A program made the position numbers and the translations under genes. From Hirundichthys speculiger (Eukaryota; Chordata; Actinopteri; Beloniformes; Exocoetidae), in the NCBI GenBank assembly GCA_018398805.1, contig JAGFBZ010001934.1, positions 1 through 64,000 on the forward strand: DNA of 64,000 nt, given 5' to 3'. This document shows, in pieces, positions 1 through 11,876 of this stretch; position 1 is the first letter of the stretch, and each line of letters begins with the position of its first letter. Below the pieces are notes generated by a model that did no database searches, was not told where the DNA came from, and worked only from the letters and a program-made list of their open reading frames with translations.

Positions 1-130
1 GATTTATTTTTCAATAGAGAAGCCCACAACTTACCTTTTCTCAGAGGATGCTTTTCTGATGCGTCCCATTTATGCGTTTTAATCCAACATCTGTGTCCCC
101 TTCATTTGTGCGCTCTATTTTTTCCCCCAA

Positions 131-190
131 TGAGAGTGAGTGAGAGAGAGAGAGAGAGGGAGGGAGGGAAAGAGAGACAGAGAGAGGGAG
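131..190. repeat. (GA)n / (GGGA)n purine-rich simple repeat
   Basis: A GA dinucleotide run at about 142-158 passes directly into GGGA units and then into further interrupted GA. It is a purine-only tract on the plus strand with no coding content. Confidence 0.9.
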
Positions 191-1193
191 AAAGCGTGTC
201 TAAGAAAATCCATTTGTTAATTCCATTTGCTGGACGGACAAGGTGAAATCACATTGTCTTTGCTTTCTACACGTTCAAAATTCCCCCATAATTCTAATAT
301 CCCGAAAAGCTCTCTTCTCCTTTTTTTTTTTCCAAAAAAAAATCTTCTTCTCTCCAGCCCTGAAGTTGCCTGGTTACCCCTATTTCTCATTCAAGGAAGC
401 TGAAGCGCAGCATACAGCGGCCAATCATAGAGGCAGCCCGAAAGATTAACTATTTCTAGGCTCCAATACTCTAGTTTCAGGCTAAAATGAGGAGAGTAGG
501 CGGAGAGAACGGTGTGAGAAAAAAAAAAATTAAAATGCACAGAGAATAATGTGTGTGGTGGTGGTGGTGGGGGATCCGTTGGAGGGAGAATGTGTGTTGG
601 GGGGAGGGGACATAGGGGGGATTAAACATTTTCGAAAAATAAAGGATTCCGGAGAGGAGGAGGAGGGACGGTTGCCACTTATCCCAGTAACAAAGAAGTA
701 AGTGAATAATATTCCATCTTTACAGGCTGTTTTGAAAATTGCAGTGACACACAAACTCTTTCAGTGGCCAATCTGTCTTAAATCTGTCTCATTTCTGAAC
801 CCCCCCCCCCAAAAAAGCAATCCATCAGGATAATTGATCATCCTCCCTTTTAACCATCCATCCATCAAACAGAAGCTCCCCCCTGCTCCTCCTCCCTCCT
901 TCGCCCCCGTCCCACTCCAGTCACCTCATCATAGGCTGTATTGATTTCAATTCCACACCTCCCCCAGACGGGGTGAAAGGTGTAGCCAGGTTCAATCACT
1001 GCTACACAACACGGGGGTGGGGTGGGGGGGGGGGGTTACACCTTCACGACCTGCTCACTGAAGACGTGGAGGGCCTCTACATCCAGGTCGAGACCTCCAG
1101 CACACCAGCACAGTGCACGAAGGTCTGTGCACGGCTGGGTGCCGAATGGCCTCCGCGGGGGGCCACAAGGAGCGCTGGGGTATCATGGAGGGT

Positions 1194-1216
1194 GGGGGGG
1201 GGGGGGGGGGGGGGGG
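1194..1216. repeat. Poly-G run of 23
   Basis: An uninterrupted run of about 23 G. A shorter G run lies at 1024-1035. Runs this long in an assembly can carry length errors, which makes any reading frame that crosses them unreliable. Confidence 0.9.
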
Positions 1217-1382
1217 TTGCTGACAGCGAGACTGGTGGGGGCGACCCCCTGTACTGGGAGCAGCAGCATTCCAGCAGATAAATCAGCTCAAAAATGTTTT
1301 GCTCCTGTTTAAAGTTTCCTCCACGGCAGTGACAGGATGTTGTCAGTCATGTTTGAGCGTAATATAAAATTCTGTCTTTTAA

Positions 1383-1403
1383 TTTTTTTTTTTTTTTTTT
1401 TTT
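1383..1403. repeat. Poly-T run
   Basis: About 21 consecutive T. No LINE or SINE body is recognisable next to it, so I leave it as a simple repeat. Confidence 0.85.
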
Positions 1404-1555
1404 AATTTTTGTACTTTTTTTGGTCGGTGAGTGACAAGCGGCTGGCCTCCCGCCATCCCTCTGATTATAAACGAAAACAACGGCGTTGGCTCCTCGCTGC
1501 CCGACAGGAGCATGTGTTTTGTTTGTGTTTGTGCGTGTGTGGTACAGTTGTGAAT

Positions 1556-1558
<3 letters not shown>

Positions 1559-1590
<32 letters not shown>
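1559..1590. repeat. (AC)n microsatellite
   Basis: About 16 uninterrupted AC units. It is the first of four AC arrays within 800 bp. All are AC on the plus strand, and together they create the short frames seen here on both strands. Confidence 0.95.
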
Positions 1591-1593
<3 letters not shown>

Positions 1594-1726
1594 CAAAAGT
1601 GCACGCACAAACACTTAGAGGTTGATTGACATGTCGCTCTTGGCTTGAGCACAGCTTAATCCCGCTGCTTTCACAGATGGACTCAGTCTTCCTCTTTTTG
1701 TCTGGGTGTCACTGGCAGTGGCATGT

Positions 1727-1776
1727 ACACACACACACACATACAAACACACACGCATACACACACACACACACAC
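1727..1776. repeat. (AC)n microsatellite, interrupted
   Basis: AC units broken by ATACAA and GCAT interruptions. The interruptions suggest an older array than its neighbours at 1559 and 1882. Confidence 0.9.
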
Positions 1777-1879
1777 TGTAAAGCACCATGTACTTTTGTT
1801 TATTGGGGATGGAGGCTGCTGTGTGGGTTCTAATCCCCTCTGCAGTCCTACATCTTTTTTGCGGCCACCCCGCTACCCT

Positions 1880-1881
<2 letters not shown>

Positions 1882-1917
<36 letters not shown>
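1882..1917. repeat. (AC)n microsatellite
   Basis: About 18 uninterrupted AC units after CTACCCTAA. Confidence 0.95.
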
Positions 1918-1920
<3 letters not shown>

Positions 1921-2307
1921 TGCAGGCATCTACACTTTGGACATTAGAAAAACAAAGGAGGTCAGTGTCAGCAACAGAATCAGGCAGCTGGGTCCTGTGA
2001 GGCGAGACTTAATCCTCGTTTTCAGGGACCAGAGACAAAAAGAGGCCTCGCAGATGAAACGCTTCACAAGTTCCACGTCACTCTCGCGTCGCCTCGTTCA
2101 TTCACGGATCCGCCGTCACGGCAGAAGAGAATGTTTGCGTCTCTCAGCTCTTTAGGGTTGCCGCTGTTTATTATTAGCACGAACCAAGAGGGGAAATATG
2201 AAGCCGTATTCTGCAAAAGCTTTAATTTCTATGTAGATGGAGCTCTTTTGATAAGAAAATGGGAGCTGCTCCAGGGAAATGAGACACAGCGATAAGATAA
2301 GGCAAGG

Positions 2308-2340
2308 CACACACACACACACACACGCACACACACATAC
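2308..2340. repeat. (AC)n microsatellite, one GC interruption
   Basis: AC units with a single GCAC interruption near 2327, ending at ATACGTG. Confidence 0.9.
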
Positions 2341-5253
2341 GTGCAGAACAAACAGAAAAAGAAAACACAAAAAGGGAATAATTGCCTCGCATGGTGCTTA
2401 ATCTCCATTCTATGCAAAGATTAGCAGTCAAAAATTCTCATTGCCGCGCAAATGATTAGTCATCTCCCTGAGGAGAGATGGGTAACTGGTCACCAGCTGA
2501 TCGATTACACTGACAGTTTCAGAATCACGCTAACACGCTAACTGCGCACAAACACAAAGATTCTGCGGTGTTTGTGAGGAGCTTTGCCGCTAATTGCCGA
2601 GTCATTCTTTTCATTTCAAGAAAACTGTCAAAATTAGTTAGTTGTCGGGGAGAAAGCACCGTTTCCTCCGTATTGTGCTATTTCTATGCTAATGGAGTGT
2701 TTTAATCGAGTCTAAATCATATTGTCCAAAGAGTGATTAGCATTCATGAAGGCACAAAGGGAAAAGCCTGACATCGATAAATGACGTGTGACCTCTGACC
2801 CCGACTGCTCCAGCTGCTGAAAAGTTCATCCCCTTTTAGCCGCTCAAGCTCAGACTTCTTTATTTCCTGTAGCACAACTACTGAAAATGTACTCAGACAG
2901 CAGCAGATCAGAAGGCTAATGTACCCAGGGGCAGGAGACATAACAACCGGGCTAAAGTAGCTTATATTTATTCTTACATGGTAAATGGGCTGCTATTATA
3001 GCATTTTCTGAATATATAACATTCAAAGAGTGATTCAACATCTCAGTGGTTTAACATGGGGAAGATGTCTAGCATAAAAACACCAGCACCTGCAGAGCCA
3101 CAGATCAAACTGTCAACCCTTTGATTAGTGAGCAGTCTGCTTCCCCACCTGTGCAGCTGTAGAACACAACCATCATGTGTCACACGCCGATCAATCAGCC
3201 AGATGAGCCCCTCGTACACTGTTTTAAATCACAGCTGCATAAACTGTAAATAAAAGCACACACAATGAGGTGTGACATCATTTATTGGCCCGCAGTGGAG
3301 CTGCAGCTTCTCTCTGGTTGGAGCCAGGAACATTAAAAAAAAAAAAAAAAAGAATACAAGCCTCATTTCATTTTCAGAGAGTTGGGGAGGTTTCATAAAA
3401 TGTTTTTTAAGAAAAGTGAAATATGTAATATGTTCAGATCTTTTTTAATAGATATGAGTACAAAGTAAGTGATTCCTAAATTAATCTGGGAAGCATTTTG
3501 AAAAGAGTTTAATGGCACCAAAAACAATCCCAGTCACTTGCTTTCCATAATATATTTCCACCTGCACATTTAATTACACTTTGTAATCATTTGCAAACTT
3601 TTTTTTATTGTTCTATCATTGATTTGTGGGTTTTGTGCGTTGCAGTGGCAGACTTTCTTTCCGTCAAAAAGTTTGAATTTGTCACGCTTCAACATGAGCG
3701 TCGACCAGTCAAACCACAGCAACACAGCTGGAACTAGAACCAATGAAATGGTACATAGAGGTTGGACTGTTTCAAAGCACATTGCTTACTTGTGAAGGGA
3801 GTGAGAGGAAGTTTGATTGGATGCCAGACTATGAAAATGATCCACCAAACATTCTCAACAGCAGACATCTGATCTGAATGTACTTTATATTATCAGATTT
3901 CTTTCTTTCTTTCGTTCAAAGACAGCTAGGACATGCTTCAGCTCCAGCTCCCCATGTCCATGAGTAGGACGAAGTCCATATAGTTAGTAAATGAATTGTC
4001 TTTAATGTCATCAAACTATGGGAAGTCTATTTTTTCATTTATTTTTTTGGTATGATGCATCAAATTGCATCTTCTTTACAGAAGAGGAAGCTCTCAGAAA
4101 CAAAGAAGTGACCTTTAGACCTTTAGATGGTTATAATTTGTTGATCAAGAGCAAAATGAAAAACAAAATATCAACATGGTATTTCTACACAGGCTGAGAA
4201 TAAAGTGAACCCAGAAATTATCCGTGGAAGTCATTCCCATGTAAACATGACCCAAAATGAAAGTTAATTTGCTGTGTATGCTTTAAAAGATCTTCTTTTC
4301 TGCTGGTTTATCTTCTAAGCTTTTTATTCTAGTGCTGAATACCCTGCTACACTCATGCAAGTTCTAGGTACACAATAAAAGAAAAACAAAAAAACAAAAA
4401 CAAACCAGTGTGACTTTTAGAAATCTGTCAATAAGTGTCTAATAAACTTTACGGTGAATGCCACAGATCTGATGCAGCGTCGATGTTTACCAATTTGTTA
4501 TACCTGCACACTTGTTGTTGTACTTCCTGCAACTGTTAAAGCTTAAGTCTGAAATAACATGTAACAACATGTTCAAAGTCTCTTAAGTTTAGAGAAAGTC
4601 TGGCTCATTGATCTTGAGAAAAACTGGACAATGGACATCTGGATATATGCTCTCATCATTTTGTTTTCTATTTGTGTAAGAACAAATGCTGAATGCTGAG
4701 CAATGAAGTGAGAGGAAATTAGTAAATTTGTGTTGTGGCTGTTGGGATTCAGAGCCGTCCAGTCTTTGTGAATAACATCTGATCGCTCCGTATGCAGACA
4801 TATGTCAAGTGTAGATGCCTTGCTCTCATGAAGCTGCGTGAACGTCCACTGAAAGAGAAAAACATCTCCCTGAGTGCAGCATTGAAACCCTCAGCAGTAC
4901 AGAAGGATGGGCACACATGGTCCGAGCTCAGACTCGGGGTGTGAGGCGGAGTTCATTAGCTCTTGATATTAAAGAACAGGAGATAAAGCAGATGGACAAT
5001 GACAGGTGCCAGTTGTATTTTGGAAGGAGAAAGGGGATTTTATACCCATCTGCTAAGGTTGTTCTCTTAATTAAAAGCATTAACATAACATGGATACACT
5101 GCACATGAAGCCTGCTTAGATACAGACAAGTGTCCAGATATCTTACCAGTATATTGCTTATTTGTGTTGAGCATTTTTACCATTGGAGCTCCAGAGTCAT
5201 GTGTTGGTTAGTTTTCTTATCTCACAGAGATTTTGTTCTGTTTAAAGCCTATC

Positions 5254-5403
5254 TGGGTTTTCTCCAGCTTTCTTCCACAATCCAAAAGCATGCCTGTTTG
5301 GCTGACAGGTGACTCTAAATTGTATAAATTGTGGTAGTAAGGGAGTGCGGATGGTAGTTTGATGGACCAGGAACCTGTCCAGGATGTACCTGCCTCTTGT
5401 CAG
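5254..5403 (+). repeat. Decayed 3' half of a tRNA-like fish SINE
   Basis: The order of words matches the middle and 3' part of the better-preserved SINE at 17470-17768: TTTCTTCCACAATCCAAAAG, then GCATGC, then GGTGACTCTAAATTG, then CCTGTCCAGGATGTACCTG. The 5' promoter part is missing. It joins directly to the L2-like LINE fragment that follows. Confidence 0.55.
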
Positions 5404-6304
5404 ACCAGATGACTGTAGTCCAATAGACTTACTGTGTCAGTGTCTGGAGCAGATACACATCTGGATGAGGAAGAACTTTCTACAACTTAATGAGGACAAA
5501 ACTGAGATTATTCTGTTTGGTAACAAAGAGAAGACGGGTCGGCATTGCTAATATCTGGAGACCTCAAAACCACTGACCAAGTTCGTCACCGTGGAGTGTT
5601 GATAGACTCGGATCTGACTCTCAGCAGCCACATCACAGCTGTCTCTAAAGCAGCTTTTTACCAGCTCAGAAACATCAGCAGAATTAAAAGTTTTGTCTCC
5701 CAGAAAGATCAGGAGAAAGTCATCCATGCGTCCATCTCCAGTAGACTGAAGGACTTCCCAAAAAGAGCATTAAACAGCTTCAGCGTTCAGAGTTTTAACC
5801 AGAACTAAAAGATCTGAACACATCACAGCAGTTTTTAAATCTTTACACTGGCTTCCAGTTAGTCAGAGAGTAGATTACAAAATCCTACTGATCGTCTACA
5901 AATCCCAGAATGGTTTAGGTCCAGAACACATCTGTGACATGTTCAGAGAGTATAAACCCAGAATGGTTTAGGTCCAGACCACTAGTCCAGACCAGAGTCC
6001 AGACTAAACATGGACAAGTAGAATTTAGCTGTTATGCTGCAAACAAGTGGAACAAACTTCCAGTGGAGATGAAACTTTTAAATCCAGGTTGAAAACATTT
6101 CTCTTTTCATTTGCTTATCCATGAAATCTGCTTTGTCTAGCTTCTTTTAATCATTTTGATTTATTTAGGTATTTTATATCACCTTATTATGATTCATTGT
6201 AATGTTTTTTCTTTCTTTCTTTATATATTTTTAATGTTTTATGTAAAGCACTTTGAACTGTCTTATACAGGAAAATGTGCTATACAAATAAACTTGCTTG
6301 CTTG
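5404..6304 (+). mobile_element. 5'-truncated L2-like LINE, RT C-terminus and 3' tail
   Basis: Plus-strand reading gives the C-terminal part of an L2-type reverse transcriptase. First come LNEDKTEIILFG and then, after a frameshift near 5540, VRHRGVLIDSDLTLSSHI, a pattern typical of the region downstream of the RT catalytic core in fish L2 elements. Further frameshifts follow after 5750 (SISSRL is followed by an altered frame). The 3' end reads GTGCTATACAAATAAA and then repeats CTTG three times, which is the usual short-unit tail of L2-like LINEs. The copy is dead: the catalytic YADD region and everything upstream are absent. The assignment to the L2 group rests on recalled family features; the LINE identity itself is secure. 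Confidence 0.8.
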
Positions 6305-6729
6305 TCTGATAATAGCTGGGTTGGTGTCAAGAATCCCTCTGACTCTGAACAGGATGAAGCAGGTATATAAAATGAATAAATGACATAAAAGTGCAGACAT
6401 GCATATAAACAGTAAAGGTGATATTTTATGTCCTATTTCACAAGTTTAAACAGTTTCCCAATGTCTCAGTGAAATGCTTTGGTCAAAATACCACAAAGAT
6501 GCAGTACAGCAGCCCCCTTTTTAACTATGACTTCACAGCTGTTTTCATAGCAGCTGATTTAAAGGAGTTGAGTCCGATACCCCAAACTCCACCTCCTCTG
6601 AGAGCTGTGCGTCCTTTGAGATCTATCACACCATTTTGCACTACTCATTTTAGAGGTTCTGCAAATGCAGAATTATGTGATGATGAGAGAAGATAAACAT
6701 GAGAAGGCTTATATGTTTTACATTTTTGT

Positions 6730-6981
6730 TAGGGATGTCCGATAATATCGGCCCATCGATATTATCGGCCCGATATTGGCATAAAAATGTAATATCAGTA
6801 TCGTTTTTTTTTTTTTTTTTTTTACACAGACAATGTGCTAATTCCACGACAGGAGATATGTGATGTTACCTAAAATTAGTTTTGAGGAAAAATAGTCCGC
6901 ATATATCGGTATCGGAAATTGAGAGTTGGACAATATCGGCATATCGGATATCGGCAAAAAAGCCAATATCGGACATCGCTA
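6730..6981. mobile_element. hAT-type MITE (252 bp) with 8-bp target duplication
   Basis: The element starts TAGGGATGTCCGATA and ends TATCGGACATCGCTA, an inverted repeat with a single mismatch in 15. It is flanked by an identical 8-bp duplication, ATTTTTGT, at 6722-6729 and 6982-6989. The 8-bp duplication and TAG-type ends are the hallmarks of hAT elements. The interior has repeated ATATCGG words and a poly-T run and no coding sequence, so it is non-autonomous. Orientation is arbitrary. Confidence 0.9.
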
Positions 6982-7009
6982 ATTTTTGTGTTACCCCCCA
7001 GAGGAACAG

Positions 7010-7120
7010 CGAACGCTACATGATATGAAGTCGGGTCGCGATAAAGATGGAACAGCTGGATGATCACTCCGATCTGGGTCTGTGATGTCACACAACCCTG
7101 CAAATCTAAATGTCTTTTTT
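7010..7120 (+). repeat. Copy 1 of an unassigned dispersed repeat
   Basis: This stretch shares the word order GATAAAGA, GATCTGGGTCT, TGA(T/C)GTCACAC, GCAAATCT and AATG with 10060-10165 in the same orientation. The two copies are diverged. I do not recognise the family. Both lie right next to the end of another mobile element. Confidence 0.5.
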
Positions 7121-7887
7121 TAGACTCAGGAAGTCCCAAACAAAGTGACAGAATTATATTATGTCAGAGGTTTTGACTGGGTTGTCAACTGAGACACCCA
7201 ATACGCAAGTATACGTGGTAGTATTAAAAAAAACAACAAAAACAAATCTGAAAGCAGTTTTTAACATGTACAGTACTGGCCGTCAAACAGTTTGATTCCT
7301 CTCATCTGAGGGAGAACTGAGTCAGTGAGATGATGTTGTTTTTACTCAATCAGCAAGTCGAATTGAACAGCAGCTTCTTCAAAGTGTCATGGAAACACAC
7401 AAGAGCTCGTTCATGGCTGCTTTATCAAAGAGGCCTTTTATTTTAACGAACACACTGGCTCTTTAGAAGTCCTGTCATGCTCACGCACACGTGCGCGCAC
7501 GTTTTTTCCACCCACGCATCCCTGTGATCAACGTGTCATTGGGCGACGACGGAGACAGTGTGACGGGGTGTTTATTCATTCATCGTGTCAGAAAAGAAAC
7601 ACAAAAGAGGGTAATTGAGGGTTAAGTGAAGGAAACAAAGTTTTCAGGTGCCGGCTTAACTTTGTCTGCTGTCACAGGACTGTGATGAATTTATTCACGG
7701 GAGGGGGGACGCTGTCAGTTCAAGGACAAACATCATATAATTAGCCTATAAATTCAGGAAGTGTATAATTCTAAACTGTTTAATTAAAATATGCAAATAG
7801 ACAGCCATCACTGTTGCATTTTCTATGTTGCTGTATCAAAGTTTGATTGGAGTTCCCTAGACAGTTGCTTAAAATAGAGGAATTAGA

Positions 7888-7888
<1 letters not shown>

Positions 7889-7918
<30 letters not shown>
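7889..7918. repeat. (AC)n microsatellite
   Basis: About 15 uninterrupted CA/AC units between unique-looking sequences. Confidence 0.95.
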
Positions 7919-7920
<2 letters not shown>

Positions 7921-8699
7921 GATGCACTACATCTGCCTCCATTGCGCATCGCTGATTTCCTTAGCACATTCGGAGCCCAACAGTGGTGACTAAAGCAAGC
8001 GGACTCCTTCAAAGCAGAAGAAGAGCTGTCGTTACAGATGTAATTGGATTCCATTCCAACCATGTAAGAGGAAAAAAGACTTGTCGCCATCCTAGAGAAA
8101 AAAAAAAAAAAAGCCAAAATGCAGTCAGTGTAGTGACTACGCTACATCGAGGGGGTGTGCTCGTGGATGGATGTGTTTTTTTACACCGCGTGCCTCTGCA
8201 AGCGCAACAATGGCTTCAGCTGGGTCTGTGTGGGTGTGTGTCGTGCGAGACTAAAATCCCAAGACAATCCCACAAGTGTCAAATGAATCCGAACAGAGGA
8301 AGGGACAGAGGTTTCCCTACTGCTTTTTAAAGCATTGCATCAGAGCAGAACAAACTGCAGACGGAATGGAAACACAGCTTAAAGCCACTTGTGGAGCAGC
8401 GACAAGTGAAAAGTGTAGTGAGCATCAACAGCAGCCCAGCGTGTATAGATTTACATTCTCTGTTAACCGACAGGAGCCCAACAATACAACCTGTGTGATG
8501 TTACAAGTTCCTGCAGTGCCAGAATAAAGTGCTCGTTCCATGCAGAGAAAACCGGACGTTTTCTTTTGTTGTTGTTAGCGTGTTAGCCGCTAATTACTAG
8601 CCAAAAATAGCACAATACCAGCGGTTTCTTTATTACGGTTCAGAGACCAGAGGCTGTGAAGGTAAAAGAAAGACCACAGTTGAGCCTTTGTCTTGTTTC

Positions 8700-8857
8700 C
8701 CTGCAGTGCCTCGCTACTTTTTTGCGGTTTTTAAACATATTTTAAACACATTATTGAGGCTCGGGGGGCTCCAGTTCGCAGATTTTGATTTTCGGGGGGG
8801 GGGCGGGGGGGGGGGGGGCGCTGGTCCCTATTAATCGCGAAAAATAAGGGATCACTG
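8700..8857. mobile_element. Right end of a mariner-type MITE
   Basis: The right end reads TCGCGAAAAATAAGGGATC followed by ACTG and then TA. This corresponds to the well-known mariner-type MITE terminus (inverted: CAGTGATCCCT...), with TA at 8858-8859 as the expected target. Poly-G interruptions sit at about 8796-8818. I could not find a matching left end, so the start given is only approximate. Name and family come from recalled end sequence. Confidence 0.5.
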
Positions 8858-9235
8858 TATTGCATATTCTTGCTTGCTGCCATTAGACTGTTCAATCAGT
8901 GTGTGTGTCATGGACACACACACACACATGTACATAAGATTCTAATGTGCAATTTCCCTACTTTTGGGTGATGTATGATATCTACTGGTGGTTTTCTTTT
9001 CTTTGTTGTTGCATGTTTTGATTGTATTGTTGAAAGTATTTCTTTTCTTCTACAACTCCATTTTGCCAAATTTGATAGTTTTTACTGCTGCAAAGCATGA
9101 GTTTTCTCATGATGGGACTAATAATGGAATTCTTATTGTTATTCTTCACACAGAAAAAGGCTTTTGTAACTGTTAGAGAAGGTGAGACAATGATGAAAAA
9201 ACCTTCATCCATCCATCCAATGATGCCTCCCATCC

Positions 9236-9690
9236 CTTAGCGAGTGAGTTCCAGCTACTGCCATAAGGACGCAGATTTATAGTTCCTAGAACGAGGACCA
9301 CACGCTACAGGAACAGCTTCGTCCCTGCTGCTGTCTCTCTTTTAAACAAATCTTAACATATTTTATTTATTGATGTGGTCTATCCTGCTTTTTATTTATT
9401 TTAATTTATTTATTTTTATTTATGAAAAACCATGACCTGGTTTTTTTTTTACTTCTATTTATTGTTCTTGGCCTTGTGGGCAAACTTACTTTCTACTTTA
9501 TCATGTTCAGTGAGCATTGTGAGTACCTGCCATGTCTGTCTTGTGCTGTTTTAAAACTTGTTCGATGTTTTTTTGTCCTGTGTTTAATTGATGGTGGTGG
9601 GGGTTGTGTGTGGGATGCCTTCTCCAAACTGCAAAACGAATCTACCTACGGGTATTAATGAAGTAAACTTGAACTTGAACTTGAACTTGA
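9236..9690 (+). mobile_element. 3' end of a LINE with (TTGAAC)n tail
   Basis: The stretch runs from GGACCACACGCTACAGGAAC through an AT-rich 3' untranslated-like region to TCTACCTACGGGTATTAATG. It ends in about four tandem copies of TTGAAC (9668-9690). Short tandem 3' tails of this kind mark target-primed LINEs and their SINE partners. No RT coding sequence remains, and the exact clade is not determined. It abuts the SINE at 9693, which lies in the opposite orientation. Confidence 0.6.
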
Positions 9691-9692
9691 AT

Positions 9693-10052
9693 CCATCCAT
9701 CTATTATCTGTGCCAGCTTAATCCTCTGCAGGGTCACGGGGATCTGCTGGAGTCTATCCCAGCTCACTTTGGGCAAAAGGCAGGGGTCCACCTTGACAGG
9801 TCACCAGTCCGATCGCAGGGCCCCATATAGGTGAACAACCATGCACACTCACAATCACTTCTATGGGAAATTTAGAACCACCAATCAAACTAACATGCAT
9901 GTCTTTGGGAGGAAGCCGGAGGACCCGGTGGAAACCCACGCAAGCACGGGAGAACAAGCAAACTCCACACAGAAAGGCTCCCACTAAGGATCAAACCAGG
10001 ACCCTTCTTGCTGTGAGGCAACAGTGCCGACCACTAAGCCACCGTGCTACCT
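9693..10052 (-). mobile_element. tRNA-like SINE, near full length
   Basis: Read on the minus strand it begins GTAGCACGGTGGCTTAGTGG (an A-box-like start), then GCCTCACAGCAAGAAGG, then a B-box-like GGTTTGATCC. These are followed by TGTGTGGAGTTTGC, AAAGACATGCATGTTAGTTT, GATCGGACTGGTGACCTGTC and CCCCGTGACCCTGCAGAGG. It ends in (GGAT)n-like units (9691-9702 on the plus strand read ATCCATCCATCT). This is the same family as 17470-17768. It has no coding capacity; mobility would depend on a LINE supplying reverse transcriptase in trans. Confidence 0.8.
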
Positions 10053-10059
10053 AAGGGTT

Positions 10060-10165
10060 GAGGTTGGGTGGAGATAAAGACGCCGCGGCCGGATAATTCT
10101 CCATTGATCTGGGTCTTTGACGTCACACTACCAAGCAAATCTGAATGGTCGTCATTGTAAATGAG
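10060..10165 (+). repeat. Copy 2 of an unassigned dispersed repeat
   Basis: Diverged second copy of the segment at 7010-7120 in the same orientation: GATAAAGA, TGATCTGGGTCT, TGACGTCACAC and GCAAATCTGAATGG all recur in order. It starts immediately beyond the 5' end of the minus-strand SINE. The family is unknown to me. Confidence 0.5.
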
Positions 10166-10169
10166 AATT

Positions 10170-11870
10170 CAATAAAGAAATGGCTCACCGAATAAGATAC
10201 TTTTGTGTTATTTTGGAGTTTCTGTTCAGATATTAAAGTCAGTCAGTCAAAATTTAATGATTTTTACTGATGATAAATTGTCATACAGATAAACAGTAAT
10301 CTCATTTCTGCTGCGTTCAGAAACAGTGGAGTCACCATATGGGACTGCCACTTTTTTCTGCAAATCTCACAAATGACCTCCTCAAATTCATTGGTCTTAA
10401 AACCATCATTTGGCCTAAGACCAAAACATGTCCACATTTTGACTGTGCACCTACATCCATAATCATTAGTTAATATGTGCACATCACAATTCAGAAAAAA
10501 TATATAAGAAGTTAAGCTGCTGGAGATGAACAGCTGATGCCATGGAGAATAGTGAAGAAAATATGTCTCTATCATTTATATTTTTTAGTTTTAATGGAGA
10601 TAATTCCTTATGTCAAGGTAAAAATAATAATGAGGCTATCATGTAATAACTTTAACAGGTTCTTTATGCTGTAACTGGTTTGGTTTAGTGACAAAATTGT
10701 ATTACACACCCCAGATTAAAGGACCAACACCTCATTTCATTCATTATCTTATTTAACAGGATAAATGTAGAATAATAGAGTATAACTTAACAAAAAAGAG
10801 ATTATCTAATAAAAAGAAATGAACTCATTTATCTATTCCTTTTGAGGCCTTCAGGTCGAAGTTATTTTTAAAACAAAAGCTTTGTGAACCAGATAAATAG
10901 CTTTTTTTTCCTATGGGGGGATATTCCCTTTTTTTCTCTTTTTTTTCCCTTTGGGGAGGGAAAAAAAAAACATGCTAAGGAAGACACCATTCAGATGTCG
11001 CCCTCCGAAGTGACAGGCGCACCTGCACGCAGCGAGCGCCGCGCAGCTGCTGCACACCTCTGCTTCTGACTGACACATATATTTAACCACTCACACGTAT
11101 TCAACATGACACAAACACACACGCGAGATGGAGACTGAGGCACACCGACACACTGACTGATTTTCCCCTCAGAGTTCAATGCGTGCAGGGCCGCTCCGAC
11201 GTGTCCATCACGAGGGCCGCTGGAACCGAGAACCACGTTTGAGCGCATTAATTGTTGTGCAGTTCAGAAATATGTTATTTGGGTCATTTAAAAATGAGAG
11301 GCAGCTTTGAACTGACAGATAATCGTGTCTTCTCAGACATCTGGAGTGCGAGTACACCTCTCCTCCCACTATACCTCATCTCCATCCTAAATATGCCAAC
11401 CTATTGTTTAGAGAGTTTCTTTCTGGTAGAAGAATGTGAAGCTTGAAGATACACAGAAATAATAATAAAGCTCTTCTGTTATTTTGAAGCTCTGACCCAA
11501 TTCTGATTTGGTCTAATGGGACTGTGTTGAAGCAGAAAAGCTGATATTTTCATTAAACCTTATGTTAGCCAGTGAACAGTCCGATGCCCAATAAGAATGT
11601 AAGCGTCATATTAATAAAAACTACACTATACAACCATATGCTAATATGCAGAATACACGCCATGTTAGTAAATCACACGAACTAGGACAGTGTATCTTAT
11701 GTAATTGGCAGTAAAAGACAAATGCATTAATGCATGCAATTTACAAAGAAAAAAAATGCAGCTCAGATTCCCAGAAAAAAAAGTGAAATTCAAACTGAGT
11801 TAAAGGGGCTTCTTAGGAACTTAATTGATAGCCTTGCAGAGATGTTTTTTTGTAAGTAAGCAAAGTTATC
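10170..11870. other. No gene seen; AT-rich DNA with a short CpG-rich patch
   Basis: AT-rich DNA with scattered T and A runs. The patch at about 10990-11060 is CpG-rich (GCACGCAGCGAGCGCCGCGC) and could be a small regulatory island, but no exon or core promoter can be supported next to it. None of the frames in the interval resembles a known protein. Confidence 0.5.
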
Positions 11871-11876
11871 TCCAGG

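Larger units (their letters stand above)
1..5253. other. Intergenic DNA without a recognisable gene
   Basis: I see no coding region here. The open frames are short and many run through (AC)n or poly-G tracts. The first 2.4 kb is rich in simple repeats, listed separately. The stretch around 2400-2750 is AT-rich, low in repeats and dense in ATTA/TAAT cores, so it could be conserved non-coding DNA, but that needs an alignment. From 2750 to 5253 I see only AT-rich unique-looking sequence with short A or T runs. Confidence 0.6.

Noticed and set aside
973..1312. Overlapping frames suggestive of a LINE gag-like segment (VETSS...QC)
   Set aside because: The resemblance is only a few residues, the frames cross long poly-G runs, and no RT or tail is nearby.
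1347..2431. Multiple frames of 60-150 codons with HTHT or CVCV repeats
   Set aside because: They are translations of (AC)n microsatellites.
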